Shown: one piece after another, positions 18,669 to 40,479 of the stretch | Layout of the letters: each line of letters starts with the position of its first letter | Position numbering within the stretch: the stretch's first letter is position 1 | Assembly: GCF_025263485.1 (NCBI RefSeq) | Contig: NZ_CP079863.1 | Span: 2,418,001-2,482,000, forward strand | Direction of reading: 5' to 3' | DNA length: 64,000 nucleotides | Source of the DNA: Mycobacterium sp. SMC-2 | Lineage (GTDB): Bacteria > Actinomycetota > Actinomycetes > Mycobacteriales > Mycobacteriaceae | Translations under genes and position numbers: made by a program | Notes under the pieces: model-generated | Database searches by the model: none | Seen by the model: only the letters and a program-made list of their open reading frames with translations | What the model was told of the DNA's origin: nothing

Positions 18669-19666
18669 CCGACGGCCTGGGTCGCGACGGGTGTGCGCGC
18701 GGCGGGGGATTCGTCCGTCAGCGCGAGGAATACGTCGTCGAGCGACGGGCGCCGCAGGGCCACGTCGGCCACGTCGATGCTGGCGGCGGCCAGTCGCCCG
18801 ACGGCTTCGACGAGTGTGTTGGCACCGTCCGGCGCGGGTATGGCGATCCGATCCGAATCCGATGTCAGGGTCGCCCTGATCTTGTCCGGCACCAGCGGGC
18901 CGAGGACGTCAGCGATCGCGCGCAGATCCGCGAGCCGCCGCGGCACGATCTCGCAGTAGCTGCCGCCGGTGCGCTCCTTGAGCTCGTCGGCCGTTCCCTC
19001 GGCGATGACCCGGCCGTGGTCGATCACGACGATCCGGTCGGCCAGCGCGTCGGCCTCCTCGAGGTACTGCGTCGTCAGCAGGGTGGCGATGCCCGCATCC
19101 TTGAACTTGCCGACCAGGTCCCAAATGCTCTGCCTGCTACGCGGATCCAGCCCGGTCGTCGGCTCATCCAGAAAGACCACCTGGGGCCGGACCACCAGCC
19201 CGCAGGCGATGTCGATGCGACGGCGCATGCCGCCGGAGTAGGTCTTCACCCGCCGGCCGGCCGCATATGCCAGGTCGAATTCGTCGATGAGCTGCTTGGC
19301 GCGGGCGCGGGCCGCCGACTTGCTCAATCCGAACAGCCGACCGAACATGACCAGGTTCTCGGTCCCGCTGAGCATGTCGTCGATGGCCACTTGCTGTCCG
19401 GTGAGCATGATCGATCGGCGCACCCCGGCCGGCTCGGCGACGACGTCGTAACCGGCGACCACCGCGCGGCCGCTGTCCGGCCGGCTCAGGGTCGATAAGA
19501 CGTCGACGAGCGTCGTCTTGCCCGCGCCGTTCGGCCCGAGCAGGCCGAGCACCTCGCCGCGATCGACTTCAAAGCTGACCTCGTGCAAGGCCACGAAGTC
19601 GCCGAAGGTCTTGCGAACCTTGTCGACGACGACCGCCTTGTCAGTCGCTCTGCGTGCGTGCCTCAC
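18665..19666 (-). CDS. drrA: ABC transporter ATP-binding protein DrrA
   Basis: Cytosolic ATPase of 333 residues driving the DrrBC permease. Walker A is GPNGAGKT (44-51), the signature is YSGGMRRRID, Walker B is VVFLDEPTTGLD, and the Q and H loops are TGQQVAIDD and TTQYLEEAD. The C-terminal extension (ADVALRRPSLDDVFLALT) is typical of daunorubicin-resistance-type ATPases. The GTG at 19666 lies ten bases after the ppsE stop, so it belongs to the same transcript. It exports the lipid built by the upstream synthases, probably with an MmpL partner that is not in this window. Confidence 0.95.
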   Translation of the reverse strand: MRHARRATDKAVVVDKVRKTFGDFVALHEVSFEVDRGEVLGLLGPNGAGKTTLVDVLSTLSRPDSGRAVVAGYDVVAEPAGVRRSIMLTGQQVAIDDMLSGTENLVMFGRLFGLSKSAARARAKQLIDEFDLAYAAGRRVKTYSGGMRRRIDIACGLVVRPQVVFLDEPTTGLDPRSRQSIWDLVGKFKDAGIATLLTTQYLEEADALADRIVVIDHGRVIAEGTADELKERTGGSYCEIVPRRLADLRAIADVLGPLVPDKIRATLTSDSDRIAIPAPDGANTLVEAVGRLAAASIDVADVALRRPSLDDVFLALTDESPAARTPVATQAVG

Positions 19667-19676
19667 TGCCTTCCCC

Positions 19677-22600
19677 TCAACTCGCGTCCAGGGCCGACAA
19701 GTCCACCAACGCCAATTCCACTGGCTGCGCGCCCATGTCGGCGCCCGGGACGGCGGTGATGGCGTCCCCGATCAGCTCCCGCAGCGCCGCCGGGAAACGC
19801 CGTGCCAGCTCTTCGGCGCGCGCGCCCTGCACTCGGCGGGTGTCGTACCACCAATCGAGGTGCAGCGCGCCGGAGTGGCGGTACACCCGAAACTCGATCG
19901 CATGACCCAGGCCCGGAATCGTGTCGCGCACCGGCATGGCCGCGTCAGAGTCGAATTGCACCGGCGCGTCGATGGGCGGGAACTCCGGGATCATGCCGAC
20001 GTACCGGAAGTGGATGTCGGCGGTGGGCGCGGCCGAAAGCGCCCGCGCGGTCGGGGCGTAGAGATGCCGCAGCAGGCCGTAGCCGATCCCGTAGTGCGGA
20101 ACGGACTTGAGAGTGTCGCGAACGGCGGTCAGCAGCTCGGTCGCGCCGGTGTCGTCGGTCGTCGCGCATCGAAGCGGGACCGGGTACACCGTGGTGAACC
20201 GGCCGATGGTTCTGCGCAGATCGACGTCGGGGCGCAGCACCGAACGGCCGGCCCCTTCCAAGTCGACGGCGACGACGCCGGTGCCGATGGTCTCCGCGAT
20301 CGTCCTAGCCAGCGCCGCGAGCAGGATTTCGTCGACGGACCACCCGAGCGCGCGGCGCGCGTCGTCGACCTCGGAGGTCTGCTCGGCGGTGAGCGTCGAC
20401 GACACCTTGGCCAGGTCGTCACTGTCGGGCCGGCCGGTGACATCCGGGTCAGCCGGCCGCAGCGTCGCCTGGCTCGAGCTCTGAAGCCAGAAGTCGCGCG
20501 TATCGAGCACCGCCGGGTGCGTCGCGAGGCCGGCGGTGCGCAACGACCAGTCCCGCCAGGAGGCGGTGGCCGGGGGCAGCGAGATCTGTTCGCCCGCCAG
20601 GCGTTGGGTGAACGCGGTGAAGAGATCGGTGACCAGAACTTCGCGGGAAGTGGTGTCGGCCACGACCTCGTGCAGGGACAACGCGAGGTAGCCCGCGCCG
20701 TCCGGCCCCGAGATGTAGGCGGCGGTCAACGGCGCCCTCAGATCGTCCTGTGCCGTCAACTCGGCCGCGATGTCGAGCACCGCCGCCCGCTGCGCCCCGG
20801 AATCCGATCCGGTGTCGGCCAGTGTGTGGGAGGACAGCCGCTCGAATTCCCCTGGCGCCGCGATGCGTTGCACCCAGGTTCCCGCCTGCTCGACGAGCTG
20901 CAGGCGCAGCGCGTCGTGGTGGTTGGCCAACGCGGTGAGCACGGCCCGGGCGTCTTGAAGGCCGACTCCCGCGTCCAGGCGCAGGATCAGCGGGACGCGC
21001 CAGCTGCCCGCCTGCCGCACGCCGGTCTCGAGGAACTGCGCGACGTTCGGCGGAATGGCCGGATCAGAGGCGGCGTCAGGCGCTTTCGCCAACGAGCCCG
21101 CCGCGTACTTGGCGTCGACATGGGCCGCCAGGGCGGCCAGCGTCGGGTTTCCGTAGAGATCCTGCGGCGTGACGTCCAGCCCCGCGTTGGCGGCGTTGGT
21201 CGCGATGCCGATCGAGATCAAAGAATCACCGCCGAGGTCGAAGAAGTTGTCGTGGCGGCCGATCGAGTTGAGGCCCAGGCATTGCATCCAGATCTGCCGC
21301 AACGTCGCCTCGGTGTGCGACTGGCCGTTCGCCGGCACGTCGACGTGGGCGCCGTTGGTGGAAGCGCTCGGCGCCGCGGGTGCCTCGGCGGGCCGCTCGA
21401 GCCAGGCGATCGGTTTCGGGTCGACCCAATGCCGTTCGCGGGCAAAGGCGTAACCGGGCAGGGAAACCAGGCTCGGGGTCGGTCCCGTCAGGGCTTCCCA
21501 TTCGACGCGCGCACCGGCCGCCCACAACTGGCCGAGCCCGAGCAAGAAGGTGTCCCGGTCGTCGACGTTCTGAATCGGGTGCCGCATGAGGCGAACCGCG
21601 CGGTGGCCACTCGACCACTTCGGGTGCCGGATTGCCGAGCCCGTCAGGCTTCCGCCGGGGCCCACCTCGACGAGGATGCGGTCGGGATCGGTCAGCAGCA
21701 CGTCGAGCTCGTCGGCGAATCGGATGGTGGAACTGATCTGGCGCGCCCAGGTGGCCGGGTCGGTGACCTGTTCGTCCGACATCCAGGTGCCGGTGAGGTT
21801 GCTGAGCAGGGGCGTGTTCGGGCGGCGCAGCTCCACACCGGACAGGAAGTCGCCGAACTCCGCCGCCATGGAATCCATGGCGGCAGAATGGAAAGCGTGC
21901 GTTGCCCGCACCCGCCGGGCGGTGATGCCGCGCTCACGAAGGCGTTGGGTGAACGCGCGAATCTCGTCGTTGGGCCCCGCGACGACGCAGTTGCCGGGGT
22001 CGTTGACCGCGGCCAGGTCGACCCCGGGTGAGAGGAACTCCGCGATGTCGTCGGGACCCAGCGCGACGGCGACCATTGCGCCCGGCGGTGACTCGTGCAT
22101 CAGGCGGGCGCGCAGCGACACCGACTTGATCGCCGTCGCCAGGTCGAACACCCCGGCCAGGGTGGCCGCGATGTATTCGCCCGTGCTGTAACCGATGTAC
22201 GCCCCGGCGCGCAACCCGTAGGTGTCGGCCAACCGCGCGAGCGCGTACTCCACCGTGAACAGCGCCGGCTGGGAACGGTCGATGCGCTCCAGATCGGTGC
22301 TGGCGTCGCCGAATATCAACGCCCTCAGGTCGATGCCCATCTCGTCGCCGAATCCCGCGGCGCAGGCGTCGAAGTGTTCGGCGAACACGGGCTCGGTGTC
22401 GTAGAGGCCCTTGGCCATGCCGACGTGCTGGGCGCCCTGGCCGGGGAACATGAACACGACCCGCTTCGCGGCATCCTCACCGCCGTCGAGGGATTCGCCG
22501 ACGAAGGCGTTGTCGTGCTCGGTGGCCCGCAGCACCGCGGCCGCATGCTCGCGGTCGTGCACCACGGCCGCCATGGTGAGGTGATGCTTGCGGCGCCCGG

Positions 22601-24086
22601 TGAGGGTATGGGCGACGTCGGCCAGCTCGGGGCCGTCCGGGGCGGCCAACGCGTCGGCGAGGGCGGCGCGCGACGCATCAAGCGCCGCAGCGGTTTGCGC
22701 CGACAGCAGCAGCACCTGGGGACCCGCTGGCACCGCGCGCTGCGGCGCCGCCGGCGCCTCCTCGAGCACGACGTGCACGTTGGTGCCGCCCACCCCGAAC
22801 GAGCTGACCCCGGCCCTGCGCGCGCCTTCCCATTCCCAGGCGTCGTAGGTGCTGCGCACCTCGAACGGGGTCTCGTCGAGACGTAGCTCCGGGTTCGGAC
22901 TGGTGAAGTGCAGCGTCCCGGGAATCGCCTTGTTCTTCAGGCACAGAATGGTTTTGACCAGACCCACGACTCCGGCCGCCACCTCGAGGTGGCCGATGTT
23001 GGACTTCACCGACCCGAGAACGCACGGGCCGGGCCGGGGTGTCTGCGACACGGCGAAAGCCGATCGCAGGCCCTGGACCTCGATGGGATCGCCCAGCGGC
23101 GTTCCGGTTCCGTGTGTCTCGACATAGCTCACGGTCGAGGAATCGATGCCGGCCACCGCGTGGGCTTCCGCGATGACATCGGCCTGGGCGGCCGGGTTCG
23201 GCGCCGCGTAGCCCATTTTCATCGATCCGTCGTTGTTGATCGCCGATCCGCGGATGACGGCGTGAATCCGGTCACCGGCGTCGAGGGCGGCCTGCAGGGG
23301 CTTGAGCGCCACGATGGCCACGCCGCTGCCGAAGACCGTGCCGTCGGCCCGCACGTCGAACGGCCTGCAATGCCCGACGGCCGACACCATGGCTCCCGGC
23401 GAGTTCCAGTACCCGACACGGTGGGGGACCGACAACGACACCCCTCCGGCGAGGGCCATGTCGCATTCGCCGCTGAGCAGGCTTTGGCAAGCCAGATGGA
23501 CCGCCACCAGCGACGACGAGCATGCGGTCTGGACCGTGATGCTGGGGCCGCGCAGATCGAACTGATGGGATACCCGGGTTGCCAGGAAGTCCTTGTCGTT
23601 CTGCAGGAACAGGTTGAACTGCTCGAAGTTGAGTCCCGTGCCGGTGAAGGCGTCCTGGGCGCGGTGCGACGACAAGTTGTGCAGCAGATAGCCGCTGGGG
23701 GAGCTGGTCCCGTAGACGCCGATCGAACCGTCGAACCGTGCGGGGTCGCAGCCGGCGTCCTCGAACGCGTGCCAGGCGCACTGCAGGAACAACCGGTGCT
23801 GTGGGTCCAGCATCCGGGCGAGCTGGGGCGGGAACCCGAAGAACTCGGCGTCGAACTCGTCGAACCCGTCGACGATGGGCGCGCGCCGCACGTACGCCGG
23901 ATTGGCCAGCACCTCGTCGCCGATCCCGGCGGCTTTGAGCTCCTGCTCGGACAGCGTGGTGATGGACTCCTTGCCGTGGCGCAGGTTGTCCCAGAATGCC
24001 GACACGTCGTTGGCGCCGGGGAATCGTCCGGCCATGCCGACCACCGCGATCGCGTTGGCCGGCAGATCCTCTAAAGATGCGCTCAT
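19677..24086 (-). CDS. ppsE: Phthiocerol-type polyketide synthase PpsE (terminal module)
   Basis: Last extension module, 1469 residues (about 1488 in M. tuberculosis): KS (Cys189 in VQTACSSSL), AT (Ser634 in GYSTGEY; HAFH at 730-733, the malonyl-type signature), ACP (Ser955 in GGDSLIS) and a C-terminal condensation-like domain (about 1000-1469). No reductive domain is present, so the added unit keeps its keto group, as known for phthiodiolone. In the C-terminal domain the HHxxxDG site reads LHEVVAD, hence probably not catalytic; this part may dock TesA or aid release. The ATG at 24086 follows the ppsD stop by three bases and drrA follows ten bases downstream. Confidence 0.95.
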   Translation of the reverse strand: MSASLEDLPANAIAVVGMAGRFPGANDVSAFWDNLRHGKESITTLSEQELKAAGIGDEVLANPAYVRRAPIVDGFDEFDAEFFGFPPQLARMLDPQHRLFLQCAWHAFEDAGCDPARFDGSIGVYGTSSPSGYLLHNLSSHRAQDAFTGTGLNFEQFNLFLQNDKDFLATRVSHQFDLRGPSITVQTACSSSLVAVHLACQSLLSGECDMALAGGVSLSVPHRVGYWNSPGAMVSAVGHCRPFDVRADGTVFGSGVAIVALKPLQAALDAGDRIHAVIRGSAINNDGSMKMGYAAPNPAAQADVIAEAHAVAGIDSSTVSYVETHGTGTPLGDPIEVQGLRSAFAVSQTPRPGPCVLGSVKSNIGHLEVAAGVVGLVKTILCLKNKAIPGTLHFTSPNPELRLDETPFEVRSTYDAWEWEGARRAGVSSFGVGGTNVHVVLEEAPAAPQRAVPAGPQVLLLSAQTAAALDASRAALADALAAPDGPELADVAHTLTGRRKHHLTMAAVVHDREHAAAVLRATEHDNAFVGESLDGGEDAAKRVVFMFPGQGAQHVGMAKGLYDTEPVFAEHFDACAAGFGDEMGIDLRALIFGDASTDLERIDRSQPALFTVEYALARLADTYGLRAGAYIGYSTGEYIAATLAGVFDLATAIKSVSLRARLMHESPPGAMVAVALGPDDIAEFLSPGVDLAAVNDPGNCVVAGPNDEIRAFTQRLRERGITARRVRATHAFHSAAMDSMAAEFGDFLSGVELRRPNTPLLSNLTGTWMSDEQVTDPATWARQISSTIRFADELDVLLTDPDRILVEVGPGGSLTGSAIRHPKWSSGHRAVRLMRHPIQNVDDRDTFLLGLGQLWAAGARVEWEALTGPTPSLVSLPGYAFARERHWVDPKPIAWLERPAEAPAAPSASTNGAHVDVPANGQSHTEATLRQIWMQCLGLNSIGRHDNFFDLGGDSLISIGIATNAANAGLDVTPQDLYGNPTLAALAAHVDAKYAAGSLAKAPDAASDPAIPPNVAQFLETGVRQAGSWRVPLILRLDAGVGLQDARAVLTALANHHDALRLQLVEQAGTWVQRIAAPGEFERLSSHTLADTGSDSGAQRAAVLDIAAELTAQDDLRAPLTAAYISGPDGAGYLALSLHEVVADTTSREVLVTDLFTAFTQRLAGEQISLPPATASWRDWSLRTAGLATHPAVLDTRDFWLQSSSQATLRPADPDVTGRPDSDDLAKVSSTLTAEQTSEVDDARRALGWSVDEILLAALARTIAETIGTGVVAVDLEGAGRSVLRPDVDLRRTIGRFTTVYPVPLRCATTDDTGATELLTAVRDTLKSVPHYGIGYGLLRHLYAPTARALSAAPTADIHFRYVGMIPEFPPIDAPVQFDSDAAMPVRDTIPGLGHAIEFRVYRHSGALHLDWWYDTRRVQGARAEELARRFPAALRELIGDAITAVPGADMGAQPVELALVDLSALDAS

Positions 24087-24089
24087 TGC

Positions 24090-27000
24090 TTATTGTCCTC
24101 GTTTCCGCCGCAGTGCGGCTTGTTGGCGCGCGGCCGCGCGCTGCTGCGCTCGGTCGCGGACCGCGTCTTCCTGCCCGAGTGCCTGCGAATCGCCGGCCAG
24201 GCCGAGCTGGCGGACCAGGTCGGCCGTGAGGTCGTGCAACGACGCGCCCTGCAACAGCAGCGCCACGGGCGGCTCGACCCCGAAGTCCGCGCGGGCGGAG
24301 TTCCGGATCCGCACCGCCATAAGGGAATCCATCCCCAGCTCGATGAGTGGCACGCCCGGGTCGACGGCCGAGCGGTCGGCGTAGCCCATGACGGCGGCGA
24401 TGCGCGCACGCAGCCGGTCGGTCATCAGGGCTTGCGCCGCAGCGGAATCCAATCCGTTCAGCGCTTCGGGACCGGCCCAGTCGCCGCCGTCACCCGCGGC
24501 TTCCAGCTCGGCCACCACATTGGTGAAATAGCCGAGGTTGCGGATCTCCGGGAAGGCGATCAGTGCCCGATCGGGCCGCAGCCGCCCGACGCCGGTGTGG
24601 CATCGGCCGCTGGCCAGCAGCGGCTCCATCGCCGCGGTGCCCTCGGCGGGGGTGATGGGATCGAGCGCGCCGCCGGTCAGCGTGCGGGCGAGCCCGACCT
24701 CCGCCCACGGGCCCCAGTTGATCACCGCCGCCGGCAGGCCCGCCGCCCGCCGCCAATCGACCAGCGCATCGAGCCAGGCGCTGGCGCACGCGTACGACGC
24801 CTGCCCGGGGCCGCCCAACATGGAGGCGGTGGAGGAGAACCCGAGCCACCAGTCCAATTCGCAGTTCGCGCTGGCCCGGTGCAATCGCAGCGCCCCGGTG
24901 ACCTTGGGCGCCCACACCCGTTCGACGCTTTCCTTGGTCATGGAGAACACCAGGCTGTCGTCGAGCACGGCGGCCGCGTGCAGGATGCCGCGCAGGTTCG
25001 ACTCGCCCGCGGCGGCCACCAGCTTCTCGGCGACGCCCTCGGCCGCGACGTCCCCGGTGACCACGACGATCTCGGCGGTGCGCTCCAGCTCGGCCAGGAC
25101 CGCGCGCTGCTGGTCCGACGGTTCGCTGCGCCCGTTGAGGACGAGCCGCCCCGCCCCGCCGTCCACCAGCCATCGCGCCATGACCAGGCCGAGGCCACCC
25201 AGGCCACCGGTGAGGATGTACGAGGCTCCCCGCCGGACGACGTCTCGGGTGGTGGGTTCGCCGATGACCGCCCGGGTGAGTCGCTCGACGTGGCGCTGGC
25301 CACCTCGCCAAGCGACGACGTCGTCGATCTCGCCCGGAATCGCCTGGGAGAGTTCGGCATCGAGGACCGCCGCCGGATCCGCGTCGGCATCGAGGTCGAC
25401 CAGCGTGGTCCGCAACTCGGGGTGCTCGTAGGCCAGCACCCGCACCAGACCCTTCAGCGCACCGATCCCGGGCTGGCCGGCCTCGTCGTGCACCGCCAAG
25501 CCGGCCTCGGTGACCAGCCAGAGCCGCGGTGATTGACCGTGCCAGCCACCCACGATCGCGCGGATGACGGTCGAGACCGCCCAGACGGTTTCCCGCGCCT
25601 CGTCGACGCCGTCGTCGGCGACGTTCGGATCGGGCGCCACGAACACGACCACGCCGACGGGCGGGTGCTGCGGGTCGCCCGCCGTGTCGGCGAACGCGGC
25701 GAGGATGGCGGACTCGTCGTGCAGGTCGGCGGTGATCAGCCGGCGCGCCGGCGAGCGCCAGCCCGCGACGAAGGCTTCCGCGCGGTCACGCGCCCGGCCG
25801 TCGGTGAGCACCAGCCAGCTGCCGGGGGCTTCGGACCCCGCGGCGGTGATCGGTTGAGGCGACCAGGTGGTGTCGAAGACCTTTTGCGACAACGGAAGTG
25901 GTACGCTGCGGCGTTCGACGCGACGTAGGTAGATGTCGTTGATCTCCGCCGTGACGGTCCCGGCGTCGTCGGTCAAGACGATTCTGCCGAGCTTGCCCAC
26001 GCCGCCCTCGTCGAGATTGGTCAGCTGGGCCCGGCAGCGGGCGCGGCGGCCGGGGCTGCCGTAGACCCGGATGGCGTCGAAAGATACTGGCAGATAACTG
26101 GCTTCGGCTGACCCGGCGAGTTCATCGTCCGGCATCGCGGCCGCCAGACTCTGCAGCGCCGCATCCAGCATGACGGGGTGCAGCCGGAACCCGGGATGGC
26201 GCGGCGCCTCGTCGGGAAGGACGATCTCGGATTCGACGAAACCGCCGGGCATCCGGTGGATGGCGGTGAGCGCCGCGAAGGCGGGCCCATGGAATTGACC
26301 CGCGTGCCGCAGCACGCCGTACAGGTCGGCCGGCTTGATCTCCGTTTCGCCGTGCCCCGGGGGTGCGGGTCGATCGGGGACGGCGTCCGACGTCCGCATC
26401 TCGGCCTTGGCGGTGGCGTGCCTGATCCAGCTCCCCGACGACCGCGAATAGATCTCGATCCGGGTCTTGTCGTCGGAGCCGCGGGTCAACTGGGTGGTCA
26501 GCTGCGTGTGGTCGCCCAGGGTGAGCATCTGCTCGACCTCGAGCTGGTTGATCGACACGGTCGCCGCGGGCACGCCCAGCGCTTCGCTCGCTGCGGCCAG
26601 GGCGATTTCGGCGAACGCCGCGCCCGGCATGACGGCTTGCCCGAACACCTTGTGGTCGGCGAGCCAGGGCGACACCGCCGTGCCGGCGTCGGCCCGCCAT
26701 ACGTGGTCGCGGCTGGACGGAACCTCGATGTGCGCGCCCAGCAGCGGGTGGGCCGCGACCGACTCCGACATCCCGGACCGGTCGGCGACCCAGAACTGGG
26801 TGTGCTGCCACGGCGTCACCGGGATGTCGGCCAGGCGGCCGTGGCCGGTGCCGGGCGGTGTTGGCGCGACGGCGGCCAGCTGGGTGTGGAAGCTGATCGT
26901 GTCGTCGGTGTCGCGGTGCAGGGTGCCGATGGCTTCCGCCCCCAGCGTGTCGGCGATCGCGTGGGTGAGCAGTGGGTGGGGGCTGATCTCGATGAAGGTC

Positions 27001-29467
27001 TGCCGGTCCGCGCCGGCCCGGCTGATGGCCTGGTGAAACCGCACCGGGTTGCGCAGGTTGGCGGCCCAATAGTCGGCGTCCAGCAGCGGTGCGGGCCCTT
27101 CAATGGTCGTGCTGATCATCGGGACGGCCGGTGTTTTGGGCGCCAGATCAGCCAGGGCCGAACGTAATTCGGGCAGGATGGGATCGATGATCGGGTGATG
27201 GGAGGCGACGTCGACCTCGATGCGCCGGGCGAGCAGGTTCCGGGCCGCCACCACCGTGATGACCGCATCCACCTGGTCGGGCGGGCCGGCGATCACCGAT
27301 TGGCGCGGCGAGGCGTGCACGGCCAGGGTCACCTGCGGGTAGTCGGTGATCAGCGCTCCCGCGGCCTCGGCGTCGAGTTCCAGCAGGGCCATCGCGCCCT
27401 GGCCGGACAACCGGGCCATCAGCGCCGACCGGGTGGCGATCACCCGCAAACCCTCCGCCGGGGTGAGCGCCCCGGACACCACCGCGGCCGAGACTTCGCC
27501 CATCGAGTGCCCGATCACCGCGTCGGGCTCGATGCCGTAATGGCGCCACAGCGCGGTCAGCGCGAGCTGGATCCCCACCAGCACCGGCTGAATGTTCTGG
27601 ATGCCGACCAGCGCTCGGCCGTCGGCCAGGGTTTCGTGTAGCGAAAACCCGGTCTGGGCAACGAAGTCGGGCTCGAGTTCGGCGATCGCGGCCGCGAACG
27701 CGGGTTCGTCGGCCAACAGCCGGCGGCCCATGCCGGTCCACTGCGCGCCCTGGCCGGAGTAGACGAAGACCGTGCCGGGGCGGCGGACGGCCTCGGCCGG
27801 CCCCAGCACCCCCGGCGCCGGGGCCCCGGTGGCCAGCGCCCGCAGCCCCGCCACCGCGGCGGCGGTGTCCCGGGCGACGACGGTGCCCCGCCAGTTGTGC
27901 TGGGCTCGACGGGAACTCAGCGTGTGCGCGACGTCGGTCAGCGGTGTCGCGGCACCCGGGCCGCTCAGCCAGTCGGCGAGCGTCGCGGCGAGCGACGCCA
28001 GCCGTTGCGGTGTCTTCCCCGACACCACCAACGTCGACACGGGGGGCGCGGTATGCGGCTGCGCGGGCGCCGGCGCGGGCTCGGGCGCTTGCTCGATCAC
28101 CACATGCGCGTTGGTTCCGCTCAGGCCGAACGACGACACCGCCGCCCGGCGGGGGCCGGCGGCGGGCCAGGCGGTGCCCTCGGTCGGCACGAACAGGCGG
28201 GTCGACGACGCGTCGATCGCCGGGTTCCACCGGGTGAAGTGCAGGTTGGGCGGAATGAAGCCCCGGTTCACCGCCAGGATCGCCTTGATGAACCCGGTGA
28301 CCCCGGCGGCCGCCTCGAGATGCCCGAGGTTGGTCTTGACCGACCCCAGCGCGCAGTTGCCCTCGCTCTGATGTTTGGCAAGGCCGTAGGTGGCCGCCAG
28401 TGCCTCGAACTCGATGGGATCACCCAATATGGTTCCGGTGCCGTGGGTTTCGACGTAGTTGACACTGCCCGCCGTGGCGTCGGCCTGCCGCAGCGCGGCG
28501 GTGATCACGTCGCGCTGGGCCGCCGCGTTCGGCGCGGTCATGCCGTTGGACCGGCCGTCGGAGTTGATCGCCGAGCCCCGGACCACCGCGAGCACGTGAT
28601 CGCCGTCGCGGGTGGCGTCCGACAACCGCTTGAGCACCACCACCCCGCAGCCCTCGCTGCGCACGAAGCCGTCGGCCAGGGCGTCGAACGTCCTGCACCG
28701 GCCGGTCGGTGACAGGGCCGACCACTTGGATAGCGCAATGCTGGTGAACGGGGACAGGGACAGGTGCACCCCGCCCGCCAGCGCCACGTCGCTCTCCCGC
28801 AGCCGCAGGCTTTGGCAGGCCAGATGGATCGCCACCAACGATGACGAGCAGGCGGTGTCCACGGCCACCGCCGGGCCACGCAGCCCCAACAGGTAGGAGA
28901 TCCGTCCCACCGCGGCGCTGTGCGGGTTCCCGGTGCTCATGTACGCGTCGATCTCGGCGCGCCGCTCGAGGTTGAGGATGGTGTAGTCCCACGCCGAGAT
29001 ACCCATCAGCGCGGCGGTCCGGCTGCCGCCCAACGAGTCCGGCGGCAGGCCGGCGTGTTCGAGCGCTTCCCAGGCGACCTCGAGCAGCATGCGCTGCTGG
29101 GGGTCCATCGCGACGGCTTCGCGGGGGGTGATGCCGAAGAAGTCGGCGTCGAACCCGGCGACGTCGTCGACGAACCCGCCCCACTTCGTCGTCATCCGGC
29201 CCGGCGCCTGCGGGTCGGGGTCGTAGAACGCGTCGGCGTCCCACCGGTCGGCCGGCACCTCGCCGACGGCGTCACGCCCGTCGACGAGCAGCTGCCAGAA
29301 GCTCTCCGGGCCGGACACGGTGCCGGGCAACCGGCAACCGATGCCGACCACGGCCACCGGCTCGGCGATGTCGGTCGGAAAAGCCGTTCCGGCGCGGACC
29401 AATTCGCGGGCGAGGACCTCGCGCGCCTTCGGTGACATCTGCGCCGCGCGTTCGGCAAGGCTCGTCA

Positions 29468-29468
<1 letters not shown>
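24090..29468 (-). CDS. ppsD: Phthiocerol-type polyketide synthase PpsD
   Basis: Fourth module, 1792 residues (about 1827 in M. tuberculosis): KS (Cys207), AT (Ser655 in [10 protein letters not shown] at 754-757, methylmalonyl type), DH (His939 in ADHKVFGQAVMP), KR ([16 protein letters not shown] near 1425, Tyr in GQASYACAS) and ACP (Ser1715 in GMDSLMA). There is no ER between DH and KR; reduction of the double bond needs the trans enzyme at 5925-7178. It adds the methyl-branched unit of phthiocerol. The ATG at 29468 overlaps the ppsC stop by one base (TAATG); the frame is open 48 codons further upstream, but that lies inside ppsC. It does not carry the near-identical AT tract shared by ppsA, ppsB and ppsC. 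Confidence 0.95.

Positions 29469-40478
<11,010 letters not shown>

Positions 40479-40479
<1 letters not shown>

Noticed and set aside
19677..24086. PpsE C-terminal condensation-like domain as a second active acyltransferase
   Set aside because: The HHxxxDG position reads LHEVVAD, lacking the first His and the Asp, and a similar degenerate motif occurs in the M. tuberculosis protein as I recall it.
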